Assembly: GCA_903858975.1 (NCBI GenBank)
Contig: CAIOKW010000242.1
Span: 1-23,867 of the forward strand
Direction of reading: 5' to 3'
Source of the DNA: Oligoflexia bacterium
GTDB lineage: Bacteria; Bdellovibrionota; UBA1018; CAIMNF01
Length of the DNA: 23,867 nucleotides
In this document: in pieces, positions 6,987 through 15,091 of the stretch
Layout: the number at the start of each line of letters is the position of its first letter
Position numbering within the stretch: the first letter of the stretch is position 1
Position numbers and translations under genes: made by a program
The notes under the pieces: model-generated
The model's database searches: none
What the model was told of the DNA's origin: nothing
What the model saw: only the letters and a program-made list of their open reading frames with translations

Positions 6987-7961
6987 ATGAGTATGCAAAG
7001 GGTTCGAGATTGGGTTCTTCTTTCTGGCAGCGCTAACCCCGACCTTGCTCAAAAAATTGCCGAACGCTTGGATCGGCCACTGGGAGAAATTGAATCCCGC
7101 CGCTTCAGTGATGGTGAAGTGTTTGTTGAGATCAAAGAAAACGTGAGGGGGCGTGCAGTTTACCTGATTCAAAGCACCTGTACCCCTGTGAATGAAACCA
7201 TGATGGAATTGCTCATCATGATTGATGCGCTTAAGCGGGCAAGCGCTAAAGAAATCAATATTGTCATGCCTTATTATGGATATGCGAGACAGGATCGGAA
7301 AGTGGCTCCCCGTACTCCGATTAGCGCTAAGCTTATTGCAGACCTTCTCACTGTAGCGGGTGCAACTCGAGTGGTATCCGTTGACCTCCATGCAGGCCAA
7401 ATTCAGGGCTTTTATAATATTCCTTTTGATAATCTTTTTGCGATGCCCGTCATTCAAAAGCACTTTGAAGAAAAGATTTTACCTCAAATTCGAGCTTCGG
7501 GTGAAGAAGTGGTGATCGTGAGTCCAGATGCGGGAGGGGTAGAGCGAGCGCGTGCTTTGGCAAAACGCCTCGATGCAACGGTCGCTATGATTGATAAGCG
7601 GAGAGTGGGACCGAATGTCGCAAAAGCGATGAACATTGTCGGAGAGGTTTCCGGAAAAGCGGCCATCATTCTAGATGACATGATTGATACAGCGGGCACA
7701 CTCACCGAGGCTGCAAATGCAGTCTTAAAGCATGGTGCTGCTCGAGTATTTGCAACTGCGACTCATGGAGTTTTATCAGGACCTGCGGTGGACCGAATTA
7801 ATGCCTCCCCGATTGAGCAAGTGATTGTGACCGACACCATTCCCCTCAGTGCAGCGGCTGCAGCGAGTACCAAAATTACCCAACTCTCAGTGGCACCTCT
7901 TTTGGCGGAAGCCATTTATCGAATTCATCACTATGATTCTGTGAGTTCACTCTTTAAGTAA
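6987..7961 (+). CDS. prs: Ribose-phosphate pyrophosphokinase (PRPP synthetase)
   Basis: A 324-residue cytoplasmic enzyme making PRPP from ribose 5-phosphate and ATP for nucleotide, His, Trp and NAD synthesis. The start at 6987 is chosen because AAGAGGTG at 6973-6980 is 6 bases upstream; an in-frame GTG at 6978 lies inside that site. Visible family motifs: FSDGEVFVEIKENVRG (about 40-55), the ATP-binding loop YYGYARQDRK (96-105), the PRPP synthetase signature DLHAGQIQGFYN (133-144), and the PRPP loop DDMIDTAGT (230-238). Length fits bacterial class I enzymes (about 315). It is followed 10 bases later by pth. In many bacteria rplY lies between these genes; here it does not. Confidence 0.97.
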   Translation: MSMQRVRDWVLLSGSANPDLAQKIAERLDRPLGEIESRRFSDGEVFVEIKENVRGRAVYLIQSTCTPVNETMMELLIMIDALKRASAKEINIVMPYYGYARQDRKVAPRTPISAKLIADLLTVAGATRVVSVDLHAGQIQGFYNIPFDNLFAMPVIQKHFEEKILPQIRASGEEVVIVSPDAGGVERARALAKRLDATVAMIDKRRVGPNVAKAMNIVGEVSGKAAIILDDMIDTAGTLTEAANAVLKHGAARVFATATHGVLSGPAVDRINASPIEQVIVTDTIPLSAAAAASTKITQLSVAPLLAEAIYRIHHYDSVSSLFK

Positions 7962-7971
7962 GGCCCATCAA

Positions 7972-8571
7972 ATGAAGATTATCGTCGGACTTGGAAATCC
8001 TGGACCTAAATATGAAACCACTCGCCACAATATCGGATTTCTCTGTGTCGATTATCTGGTGGATCAGTGGAGAGCTCAGGGGCCAGTAATTAAACACCAG
8101 GCGGAAGTCTATCAAACGACGGTCGAGGGCGAGCAGGTCATCCTGATGAAGCCCCAAACCTTTATGAATCTTTCGGGTCGTTCGGTGGGACCGCTTTATC
8201 AGTTCTACAAATGTGAACCGAAGGACGTTATTGTGATTCATGACGAGCTCGATATCGATCCACTTGAAATTCGCTTTAAGGCCGGGGGCTCCCCGGGCGG
8301 CCATAATGGGCTCAAGTCGATGGACGAGTGCTTGGGCTCCCTCAATACCGGCTATTACCGGGTCAGACTCGGGATTGGCCACCCGCGAAATTTTAACCTC
8401 AAAATGGACGTAGCGGACTATGTTCTTGGAAAAATACCAGAATCCGATTGGGAAGAGCTGGAACCCCTCTTTCAAAAGGCAGAGGGCGGAATTCGCCTGA
8501 TTTTAAAGGGTAAAATCAATGAGGCCATGAATAAATTCCATGGACGACCAAAGGCACCTCAAGATAAGTAA
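7972..8571 (+). CDS. pth: Peptidyl-tRNA hydrolase
   Basis: A 199-residue cytoplasmic esterase that releases peptides from tRNAs dropped during translation. The family signature starts at residue 1: IVGLGNPGPKYETTRHNIGF, with catalytic His19 (His20 in E. coli). Next come KPQTFMNLSG, the HDELDIDP segment with the catalytic-site Asp, and GGSPGGHNGLKS. Length is usual (about 190-200). There is only a weak ribosome site before the ATG, 10 bases after prs, so translation is probably coupled to prs; ychF follows after 8 bases. Confidence 0.97.
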   Translation: MKIIVGLGNPGPKYETTRHNIGFLCVDYLVDQWRAQGPVIKHQAEVYQTTVEGEQVILMKPQTFMNLSGRSVGPLYQFYKCEPKDVIVIHDELDIDPLEIRFKAGGSPGGHNGLKSMDECLGSLNTGYYRVRLGIGHPRNFNLKMDVADYVLGKIPESDWEELEPLFQKAEGGIRLILKGKINEAMNKFHGRPKAPQDK

Positions 8572-8579
8572 ATAGGCCT

Positions 8580-9680
8580 ATGAGTTTACAGTGCGGTATT
8601 GTTGGTCTTCCGAACGTCGGAAAAAGTACGATCTTTAATGCGTTAACGAGTGCGAAGGCGGAAGCGGCAAACTACCCGTTTTGTACGATCGAGCCCAACA
8701 CCGGAATGGTGAAGGTTCCTGATCCACGACTTGAAAACATTTCAAAATTTATTCCACCTCAAAAACTCATTCCAGCCGTGATGACCTTCGTAGACATCGC
8801 AGGCCTCGTGCGTGGAGCCTCTAAGGGTGAAGGGCTTGGAAACCAATTCTTAGGCCACATCCGTGAGACGGACGCGATTGCTCACGTAGTTCGTTGCTTT
8901 AATGATTCAAACATCATTCACGTCGAGGGCTCCGTAGACCCGCTTCGCGATATCGATACCATCGATACTGAACTCGTCCTTTGTGATCTTGAAGCGGTGT
9001 TAAAGAAATTGCCGAACGCTCAAAAACAAGCGAAGACAGGTGATAAGAAAGCAGCAGCTCTTGCAGGTGTGCTTGAGAAAATTAAGCCGATGCTTGATCA
9101 AGGTAAAACCGTTCGTGCGTGCGGACTGACCGATGAAGAAAAAGAAATTGCCTACGAAATGCATTTTCTAACCATTAAGCCTGTGATGTATATCGCAAAC
9201 GTAGATGAGGCGACTCTCGCGAATCCGTTTGAAAATGAATATGTAAAAAAAGTCGTTGAGCACGCTAAAAAAGAGGGCGCGCCGGTAGTGCCGATCTGCG
9301 GAAAAATCGAATCTGAAATCGCAGAGCTTGCCGATGAGGATAAAAAATCTTTCCTTGCAGACATGGGAATGGATGAGCCGGGTCTGAATCGCGTGATTCG
9401 TGCAGGATACAATCTTCTTGGATTACAGACCTACTTCACTGCAGGTGAGGTCGAAGTGAGGGCTTGGACATTCCACAAAGGCTGGAAGGCGCCTGCGGCT
9501 GCGGGCGTGATTCACACAGATTTCGAGCGTGGATTCATTCGCGCAGAAGTTTATCATTACGAAGATCTCCTGAAGCACCAATCTGAAGCGAAAATTAAAG
9601 ATGCAGGACTCCTTCGTGTAGAAGGCAAGGAGTACGTGGTTCAAGATGGCGACATCATGCACTTCCGTTTCAATGTTTAG
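8580..9680 (+). CDS. ychF: Redox-regulated ATPase/GTPase YchF (OLA1 family)
   Basis: A 366-residue Obg-related P-loop NTPase that binds ribosomes and acts in translation and stress response; the family prefers ATP. Motifs: G1 GLPNVGKS (9-16), G3 DIAGL (72-76) with the following RGASKGEGLGNQFL, and NVDE (207-210) replacing the NKxD of true GTPases, the change that explains ATP use. A coiled-coil helical insert lies at about 130-200 and a TGS domain at about 283-366 (FHKGWKAP, FERGFIRAEV, MHFRFNV). Length matches E. coli YchF (363). The pth-ychF pairing is widespread. Its last 8 bases overlap the next gene. Confidence 0.97.
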   Translation: MSLQCGIVGLPNVGKSTIFNALTSAKAEAANYPFCTIEPNTGMVKVPDPRLENISKFIPPQKLIPAVMTFVDIAGLVRGASKGEGLGNQFLGHIRETDAIAHVVRCFNDSNIIHVEGSVDPLRDIDTIDTELVLCDLEAVLKKLPNAQKQAKTGDKKAAALAGVLEKIKPMLDQGKTVRACGLTDEEKEIAYEMHFLTIKPVMYIANVDEATLANPFENEYVKKVVEHAKKEGAPVVPICGKIESEIAELADEDKKSFLADMGMDEPGLNRVIRAGYNLLGLQTYFTAGEVEVRAWTFHKGWKAPAAAGVIHTDFERGFIRAEVYHYEDLLKHQSEAKIKDAGLLRVEGKEYVVQDGDIMHFRFNV

Positions 9681-10380
9681 ATCAATCCTGATTCTGAGCT
9701 TGTCCTTAGGTGTTGCTGCTTCGGTTGAAGCGAGTGAACGTAAGGTCACGGTCAGTGGTGAGTGTAATCTTGAAGTCGAGCCAGATCGCGGGAGTTTAAA
9801 TCTCGTTGCAGAACACACGGCTCCCGATGCCAAGACCGCCATCAAGAAGGCCACTGAGCTTCATGAAGCTTTGAGAGCGGAGCTGAAGAAATCCAAACTC
9901 AAAGGCCTTGAGCTCTCAAGTAGTGAATACACGGTTCAAGAGGTCACGGCTTGGGAAAATAATAAGAGCGTCAGTAAAGGCTATCTCTGTAGAATTGGCC
10001 TAAAAGTAGTGACCCCCGAAATCCCGGCCATAGGTGAGATTCTCGCGATTGCAGGAGAGGTCGGAATCCGCGATACGCATGGACTTCAGAACTATCTTTC
10101 AGAGGCAAAAAGTCTGGATGAGAAAAAGAAGTGTCTAGAGAGTGCAGCAAAGAATGCGAAGGAAAAAGCCGAGCATTTAGTTCACAGCTTAAATGCGAAG
10201 CTCGGTTCAGTGATTCAAATTCAAGAGCGTGGATCGGTGGCCCCGCAGCCGATGCCGATGGCTCTTGAGGGAGTTGCGATGATGGATAAATCCATGTCAC
10301 GAAGAGCGACCCCTACGATTGAGGCGGCAAAGCAAAATCTCCATCAAGAGATTGATGTCACCTTTTCAATTGAGAATTAG
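9673..10380 (+). CDS. SIMPL-domain (DUF541) exported protein
   Basis: A 235-residue periplasmic or outer-membrane-associated protein. The start is taken at 9673 because the protein then opens directly with a signal peptide (MFRSILILSLSLGVAASVEA); an upstream in-frame ATG at 9646 would add nine polar residues. The mature part begins KVTVSGECNLEVEPDRGSL, the typical SIMPL opening, followed by AIKKATELHEALRAELK, a Y-rich strand region, and the AAKNAKEKAEHLVHSLNAKLGSVIQI segment typical of the fold. The E. coli relative YggE is linked to oxidative stress, but the family's molecular role is not known. It overlaps the ychF end by 8 bases without a visible ribosome site, suggesting coupling, and overlaps the stop of the convergent transporter by 4 bases. 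Confidence 0.85.
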   Translation: MFRSILILSLSLGVAASVEASERKVTVSGECNLEVEPDRGSLNLVAEHTAPDAKTAIKKATELHEALRAELKKSKLKGLELSSSEYTVQEVTAWENNKSVSKGYLCRIGLKVVTPEIPAIGEILAIAGEVGIRDTHGLQNYLSEAKSLDEKKKCLESAAKNAKEKAEHLVHSLNAKLGSVIQIQERGSVAPQPMPMALEGVAMMDKSMSRRATPTIEAAKQNLHQEIDVTFSIEN

Positions 10381-11270
10381 TGACTCCGAGAAGAGAGGCT
10401 GACTCCCACCATGGAAACGAGGAGTGCGCCTGCTGCAAACATTTGGATTTGACTCAAGTGTAGTCCCAAGAAGTGAGAATTAATCCAAAGGGCCGAGAGT
10501 GGAAAAGAGAGCTCAAGCAGGGTTGCGACCGACGCCGGAACTTTCTTGAGCCCTCGATAGTAAAGAATCACTCCTAAGAACCCTGGAATGAGTGCCATAA
10601 AAAAGAGTGAGCGCAAAACGGAGTGTTCCGTCAGTACAAAGGGCATCTCAATTTGAACTTGGTCAAAGCGTTTTGAAATTAAATAAAGAGACAGAAGACC
10701 AAAACTAAAGCGCCAAAACGAAAGAACGCTTTCATTGCATTTTCTTAAGACCACCTTACCGACTACGGTCGATACCGACCACAGGAAGGCCGCGGTGAGG
10801 GCGAGGAGTGCGCCTAGAGAGGCAGCACTTCGAAGCTGAGTGAGTGCAACTCCATTTGGAAAACTCACCACAAACGCCGAAAAAAACGCAAGCGATGCCC
10901 AAATCATGAAGCTCGCACTGATTTTTTCACTCAGGAATAAAGAGGAGAGAAAAATAACCAAGATCGGCTGAACCTTCTGTACCAAGATGGAAACGGTGGG
11001 GTTCACAAATTGAAAGCTCATCGTGAATAAGATGGTTGCCAGAGCGGAACCACAAAACCCAATGAATGCAGCGCCCAGCATCTCTCGCCAGCCGAGAAAG
11101 ATTTCTTTTCGGGCTGACTTTAAAACCCAAATAAGGCTGATTGCAGCTGCAAAGACATGCTCATAGAAAACAATCGTGACGGCAGAGAGCTCTCGTGAAA
11201 GAGGATGACGAAACAAGGTGTCCGTGGCCCAGAGTCCGGCACCGAGGATTACGTAAAGAGCGTTCCACAT
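10377..11270 (-). CDS. EamA/DMT-family transporter
   Basis: A 297-residue inner-membrane protein with about ten hydrophobic segments in two similar halves, the EamA (drug/metabolite transporter) layout. The first half starts WNALYVILGAGLWATDTLFR and the second half LLALTAAFLWSVSTVVGKVVLRK, both typical EamA helix-1 patterns; the second half ends with the usual ALLVSMVGVSLSSRS. Members export amino acids, metabolites or nucleobases; the substrate cannot be read from sequence. Its start lies 22 bases inside the end of trmFO, so the two minus-strand genes are likely translated together. The stop overlaps that of the convergent SIMPL gene. Confidence 0.87.
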   Translation of the reverse strand: MWNALYVILGAGLWATDTLFRHPLSRELSAVTIVFYEHVFAAAISLIWVLKSARKEIFLGWREMLGAAFIGFCGSALATILFTMSFQFVNPTVSILVQKVQPILVIFLSSLFLSEKISASFMIWASLAFFSAFVVSFPNGVALTQLRSAASLGALLALTAAFLWSVSTVVGKVVLRKCNESVLSFWRFSFGLLSLYLISKRFDQVQIEMPFVLTEHSVLRSLFFMALIPGFLGVILYYRGLKKVPASVATLLELSFPLSALWINSHFLGLHLSQIQMFAAGALLVSMVGVSLSSRSH

Positions 11271-12586
11271 GATCGCATCCAGTCTTTGAAGTAAACAGGG
11301 GCTTGTGCCGCCATTGTTTTGCGAAGTTCGTCCTTCTTCATTCCATCCGTATTCTCGAAAAACTTCGGATCAAAGAGTGCGAATTGAATGTTGTTGGGTT
11401 GGTAGTTTTTTGCATCCGATGCAGTCACGTGCGCCAAGAGTGCGCCGAGTGCGGTATTGGTCGGAGGCGCTGAATGGGGAAGTCCTTTCACGCGTTCAAG
11501 AATAAAGGTCGCTGCAAGCATTCCGCAAGCGGCAGATTCGAGATAGCCTTCTACGCCTGTGATTTGACCGGCCAGATACACTTTTGGATGACCCTTCAGC
11601 GATAGATCAGATCTTAAAACTCGCGGACCGCAAACATAGGTGTTTCGGTGCATGGATCCCATTCGGAGGAACTCAGCATTTTTGAGGGCTGGGATTAAGC
11701 GAAGGGCTTTTAATTGTGAGCCGTACTTTAATCGAGTTTGAAATCCGACCAAGTTGTAAGCCGTCTTTGATCGATTCTCAGGTCTCAACTGGACCGCGGC
11801 ATAGGGTCTGCGACCCGTTTGAGGATCGGTGAGGCCGACGGGCTTCATGGGGCCAAAGCGAAGCGAGTCGCGGCCTGTGGCTGCAATGGCTTCGATGGGC
11901 TGGCATCCTTGAAAATATTTTTCTTTTTCGAAATTTTTAGTCGGGACCATTTCACCCGTAGTGATGCAATCGATGAAGGCGTTGTACTCTTCTTGCGACA
12001 TCGGGCAATTGATGTAGGCCTCTTCGCCGCCCTTGTCATAGCGGTTTGCGGTGAACGCAGAAGTCATATCGATGGTCGTCGTATCAATGATGGGGGCAAT
12101 CGCGTCGTAGAAATATAGGTCTGTATCTCCCGTCGCTTTTGAAAGCCAAGCGGTGAGATCATCTGAGGTGAGGGGACCTGAAGCAATGAGGGTGATTTCG
12201 TCATTGCCGGTAAAGGGGGTGCTGACTTCGCCTTCCACAAAAGTGATGTTCTTATGATTGCGGATTTTGTCAGTGATGAAACCCGCGAACTTGTCGCGGT
12301 CTACGGCAAGTGCCTCGCCGGCCGGGACCTCTGCAAATTCTGCGGCATCTAAAATCATCGAGCCGAGCATCCTCATTTCTGCTTTCATCATGCCGGGTGC
12401 AGAGATCGGGGACTTTGATTTTAAAGAGTTTGAGCACACGAGTTCAGCGCACTGTCCGGTGTGGTGAGCGGGGGTTGTTTTCAGGGGTCTCATCTCATGA
12501 ACGATGACGGAAACGCCTCGTTCCGCCAAAAAATAGGCGGCCTCTGAGCCCGCAAGTCCTGCGCCGATTATGTGCACTTTTTGCAT
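11249..12586 (-). CDS. trmFO: Methylenetetrahydrofolate--tRNA (uracil-54-C5) methyltransferase TrmFO
   Basis: A 445-residue FAD- and folate-dependent enzyme that makes ribothymidine at position 54 of tRNA using methylenetetrahydrofolate. The FAD Rossmann motif is at the N-terminus (IIGAGLAGSEAAYFLAERG, 6-24). The family block CAELVCSNSLKS (46-57) holds Cys51, and FQGCQPIEAIAATG (225-238) holds Cys228, matching the two functional cysteines of the Bacillus enzyme. The C-terminal part has AGQITGVEGYLESAACG (339-355) and TNTALGALLAHV (376-387). Length matches the family (about 435-450). It is divergent from xerC with 25 bp between starts; trmFO and xerC are neighbours in many genomes, though often in the same direction. 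Confidence 0.96.
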   Translation of the reverse strand: MQKVHIIGAGLAGSEAAYFLAERGVSVIVHEMRPLKTTPAHHTGQCAELVCSNSLKSKSPISAPGMMKAEMRMLGSMILDAAEFAEVPAGEALAVDRDKFAGFITDKIRNHKNITFVEGEVSTPFTGNDEITLIASGPLTSDDLTAWLSKATGDTDLYFYDAIAPIIDTTTIDMTSAFTANRYDKGGEEAYINCPMSQEEYNAFIDCITTGEMVPTKNFEKEKYFQGCQPIEAIAATGRDSLRFGPMKPVGLTDPQTGRRPYAAVQLRPENRSKTAYNLVGFQTRLKYGSQLKALRLIPALKNAEFLRMGSMHRNTYVCGPRVLRSDLSLKGHPKVYLAGQITGVEGYLESAACGMLAATFILERVKGLPHSAPPTNTALGALLAHVTASDAKNYQPNNIQFALFDPKFFENTDGMKKDELRKTMAAQAPVYFKDWMRSCGTLFT

Positions 12587-12611
12587 ACTTTTGAATTAAA
12601 CTATTCAGAGG

Positions 12612-13538
12612 ATGACAGCAAGCATAAAGGATTGGGTAAAAAGCTTCCTTGAGTTCGGCCAGAATGAGAAGAACTGGTCATTGGATACCCTGCGGGCTTA
12701 TGAAACGGATTTGGCCCAGTTTTCCTCCCACCTCGAAAAGCAGTTTCAACTGAGCAATGAAGCGGATCTTTCGCTCTTGTCATCGTTTCATTTTCGATCC
12801 TTCACCGGAAAGCTCATGGAGTCGAATGAGAACATTTCAGTCGCCCGAAAAATGAGTACGCTTCGAACTTTTTTTAAGTACTTAAAGCGTAAGAGGGTCA
12901 TCGAAAAGAATTGGCTCGCCTTGATTCCCTCTCCTAAGGTGGAGAAAAAGCTCCCGAACTTTATGAAGGTGGAAGAGATTCTAGAGTTGATGCGAGCGCC
13001 CGATGAATCGACCTGGATGGGGAAGCGGGATAAAGCACTCCTGGAGCTCATGTATGGCTGTGGCCTTCGAGTGAGTGAGGTCGAGGACCTTGACCGATCC
13101 TCACTCGAGGTTCAAAAGGGATGGGTCCGCGTGATGGGGAAGGGACGAAAGGAGCGATTTGTTCCTTTAACTCCGATCGCAGAGGAGTCCATTCATCACT
13201 ACCTGGAGTCTCGCCCCACGATTTTAAACGAGGACTTGGTCTTTATTAACTTTAGAGGCACTCGCTTGACCGCCCGAAGTATCGCTCGGATTCTTGCGCG
13301 ACAACTCCTTCGTGCCGCAATGCTTTCACCCGAGTGGATTGAGGAAAATCGAAAGATCTCGCCTCACGCGCTCCGCCATAGCTTCGCAACGCACCTGCTT
13401 TCAGCGGGGGCTGACCTCAGAAGCATCCAGGAGCTTTTAGGGCATTCCCGATTATCAACCACACAGCGTTATACCCACCTGAATTTGGGCGAGATTCAAG
13501 ATGCATATCGGGCGGCCCACCCCCTTTCAAAAAAGTAA
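12612..13538 (+). CDS. xerC: Tyrosine recombinase XerC-like (chromosome dimer resolution)
   Basis: A 308-residue site-specific recombinase. Residues about 5-95 form the SAM-like N-terminal core-binding domain (SLDTLRAYETDLAQF). Residues about 112-305 form the catalytic domain with all active residues visible: Arg153 (GLRVSEV), Lys177 (GKGRKER), His252 and Arg255 (HALRHSFATHLL), His278 (LGHSRLSTTQRYTH) and the nucleophile Tyr287. Size and domain layout are those of chromosomal XerC/XerD, and trmFO as neighbour points to XerC. The ATG at 12612 directly abuts AGAGG, which is too close for an ordinary ribosome site; no better in-frame start exists, so initiation may be weak. It is a housekeeping gene, distinct from the element integrase further right. 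Confidence 0.92.
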   Translation: MTASIKDWVKSFLEFGQNEKNWSLDTLRAYETDLAQFSSHLEKQFQLSNEADLSLLSSFHFRSFTGKLMESNENISVARKMSTLRTFFKYLKRKRVIEKNWLALIPSPKVEKKLPNFMKVEEILELMRAPDESTWMGKRDKALLELMYGCGLRVSEVEDLDRSSLEVQKGWVRVMGKGRKERFVPLTPIAEESIHHYLESRPTILNEDLVFINFRGTRLTARSIARILARQLLRAAMLSPEWIEENRKISPHALRHSFATHLLSAGADLRSIQELLGHSRLSTTQRYTHLNLGEIQDAYRAAHPLSKK

Positions 13539-13546
13539 AACTTCGT

Positions 13547-13561
13547 GTCTAATGTTTAGAC
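13547..13561. promoter_or_regulatory. Short hairpin just before the dedA-like start
   Basis: GTCTAA-TGT-TTAGAC is a perfect 6-bp inverted repeat with a 3-nt loop, ending 4 bases before the ATG at 13566 and occupying the place of a ribosome binding site; none is otherwise visible. It may be a small operator or an RNA hairpin affecting initiation, or chance. Confidence 0.25.
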
Positions 13562-13565
13562 TTAA

Positions 13566-14192
13566 ATGGACTTTAATTTCATCGTCGATTTTCTCATCGA
13601 CTATTATGGACCCATTCCGTACCTCGCGATCTTTTTGATTCTCTTAGCGTGCGGCCTTGGGCTCCCCATTCCGGAAGACATCACGCTCATTGCAGGCGGT
13701 ATCCTTGCGTATTATGGGATCTGTGATGTTTGGTTGATGATCGGAGTGGGTCTCCTGGGAGTACTCTTGGGTGACACTTTGGTCTACTGGCTTGGGCATC
13801 ATTTCGGACGACGAATCCTAAAGCGCTGGCCATTTCGCGTGATCATTGATGAGAAGAAAATTGAATCGGTGAAAGACCGACTCCATCGTCATGGCGGAAA
13901 GCTCCTCTTCTCGGCGCGTTTCATGCCAGGCCTCAGATCGACCATCTTCTTTGCATCAGGAACGCTCCATTATCCTTACCGAAAACTCCTCATCTATGAT
14001 GGAGGAGCAGCATTGATCAGCGTTCCTGCGATCATTTACTCGGTTTACTATTTTGGAGATATTCTCCATTCCGTCATCCAATGGATTAAAAAAGTAGAGG
14101 GCGGCATTGTGGGAGTTCTCGTACTCATTGCGCTCTTTTTTGGTACGAAGTTTTGGATCAAACATCAAAAGAAGAAAAAGGAAGCAAAATGA
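13566..14192 (+). CDS. DedA-family membrane protein (SNARE-associated/VTT domain)
   Basis: A 208-residue inner-membrane protein. Family marks: ACGLGLPIPEDITLIAGGILA (about 28-48), the long hydrophobic hairpin around GVGLLGVLLGDTLVYWLGHHFG, then FSARFMPGLRSTIFFASGTLHYP (about 117-139) with the conserved F-x-R-x-x-P-G-x-R arginines, and two C-terminal spans. DedA proteins are lipid scramblases or flippases, some recycling undecaprenyl phosphate or giving resistance to membrane stress. The C-terminus is a run of Lys and Glu. It overlaps the following peptidase gene by ATGA, and the peptidase ribosome site lies within its Lys-rich end, so the two are made together. Confidence 0.88.
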   Translation: MDFNFIVDFLIDYYGPIPYLAIFLILLACGLGLPIPEDITLIAGGILAYYGICDVWLMIGVGLLGVLLGDTLVYWLGHHFGRRILKRWPFRVIIDEKKIESVKDRLHRHGGKLLFSARFMPGLRSTIFFASGTLHYPYRKLLIYDGGAALISVPAIIYSVYYFGDILHSVIQWIKKVEGGIVGVLVLIALFFGTKFWIKHQKKKKEAK

Positions 14193-15091
14193 AGGCGAAG
14201 ATCGGGTTAATCGCATTTTGTTCGCTCTTGTTTTTTGGATTGAATTCATCGCCGCGGGCGTCAGATGAAATTGAAACCGATTTGCCTTCACTGTGTTCGG
14301 GGCTCGATAAAGCGTTTCAAAAGCGTGCTTGGGGTGATGATCCCTGTAAGAAGCATTCATGGAAATTTGATTCCACCTCGGTCCAGGGGCGCCCCTTAAT
14401 TTATCTGGAGATGGGGCCTGAGAACGCGAAAAACACCACGCTGATTTTTGCCATGGTTCACGGGGATGAAATCACCCCCCTTTATCTTGGATTTCAGATT
14501 GCAGAGTGGGCCGAATCAAACATGAAGAAGTATCCAAATGCGAAGCTCATCATCGCGCCACTCGTGAATCCGGATGGGTTTTTTGGATTTCCAAAAACAC
14601 GCGTGAATGCACACGGGGTCGATTGCAATCGTAACTTTTCTACTAAGGACTGGGCGAAAGAGGCGATTTCATCTTGGAAGAAAAACTTTCATTCTGAAAA
14701 AAGACGATTTCCGGGATACAAGCCCGACTCTGAACCTGAGACTTTGTTTCAAAAAGCACTGATCGAAAAATTTAAACCAAATAAAATCGTATCCATTCAC
14801 TCTCCTTTGAATGTCCTAGACTTCGATGGACCCGATAATGTGAAGCTCTTTCGTTTCAGTGAAGACTACGTAAAAAAGTGTGATCAACTTCGCGCTAAAG
14901 TAAAGGCTCGATCCACTGGATTCTTCCCCGGCTCTCTTGGAAACTACGCAGGCCAGGATCTTGGAATTCCGACCATCACTCTTGAGCTCCCGACCGCAAA
15001 TCCCGCGAAGGCGAAGGAGTATTGGGCTAAGTTTAAGAAGGGTCTTGAGATCGTGATTGCGCATGAGATGCCGCCTCGGAGTCAGCCGTGA
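14189..15091 (+). CDS. Exported M14-family zinc carboxypeptidase, MpaA-like
   Basis: A 300-residue protein. The start at 14189 is chosen because AAGGA lies about 8 bases upstream and the protein then opens with a signal peptide (MKAKIGLIAFCSLLFFGLNSSPRAS). Zinc and catalytic residues of the M14 family are visible: His91 and Glu94 (MVHGDE), NPDG (127-130), Arg138 and Asn147-Arg148 (RVNAHGVDCNRNF), His204 (SIHSPLN) and Glu266 (TITLELP). The GSLGNYAGQDLGIPTITLELP block is typical of the MpaA-like subgroup, whose known member removes meso-DAP from the gamma-D-Glu-DAP murein peptide. The E. coli enzyme is cytoplasmic; this one has a signal peptide and would act on the wall or external murein. It is coupled to dedA and to the oxygenase gene. 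Confidence 0.87.
   Translation: MKAKIGLIAFCSLLFFGLNSSPRASDEIETDLPSLCSGLDKAFQKRAWGDDPCKKHSWKFDSTSVQGRPLIYLEMGPENAKNTTLIFAMVHGDEITPLYLGFQIAEWAESNMKKYPNAKLIIAPLVNPDGFFGFPKTRVNAHGVDCNRNFSTKDWAKEAISSWKKNFHSEKRRFPGYKPDSEPETLFQKALIEKFKPNKIVSIHSPLNVLDFDGPDNVKLFRFSEDYVKKCDQLRAKVKARSTGFFPGSLGNYAGQDLGIPTITLELPTANPAKAKEYWAKFKKGLEIVIAHEMPPRSQP

Noticed and set aside
12612..13538. xerC-like gene as an integrase of a second mobile element
   Set aside because: Housekeeping XerC size and layout, trmFO neighbour, no att-like repeats or element genes next to it.
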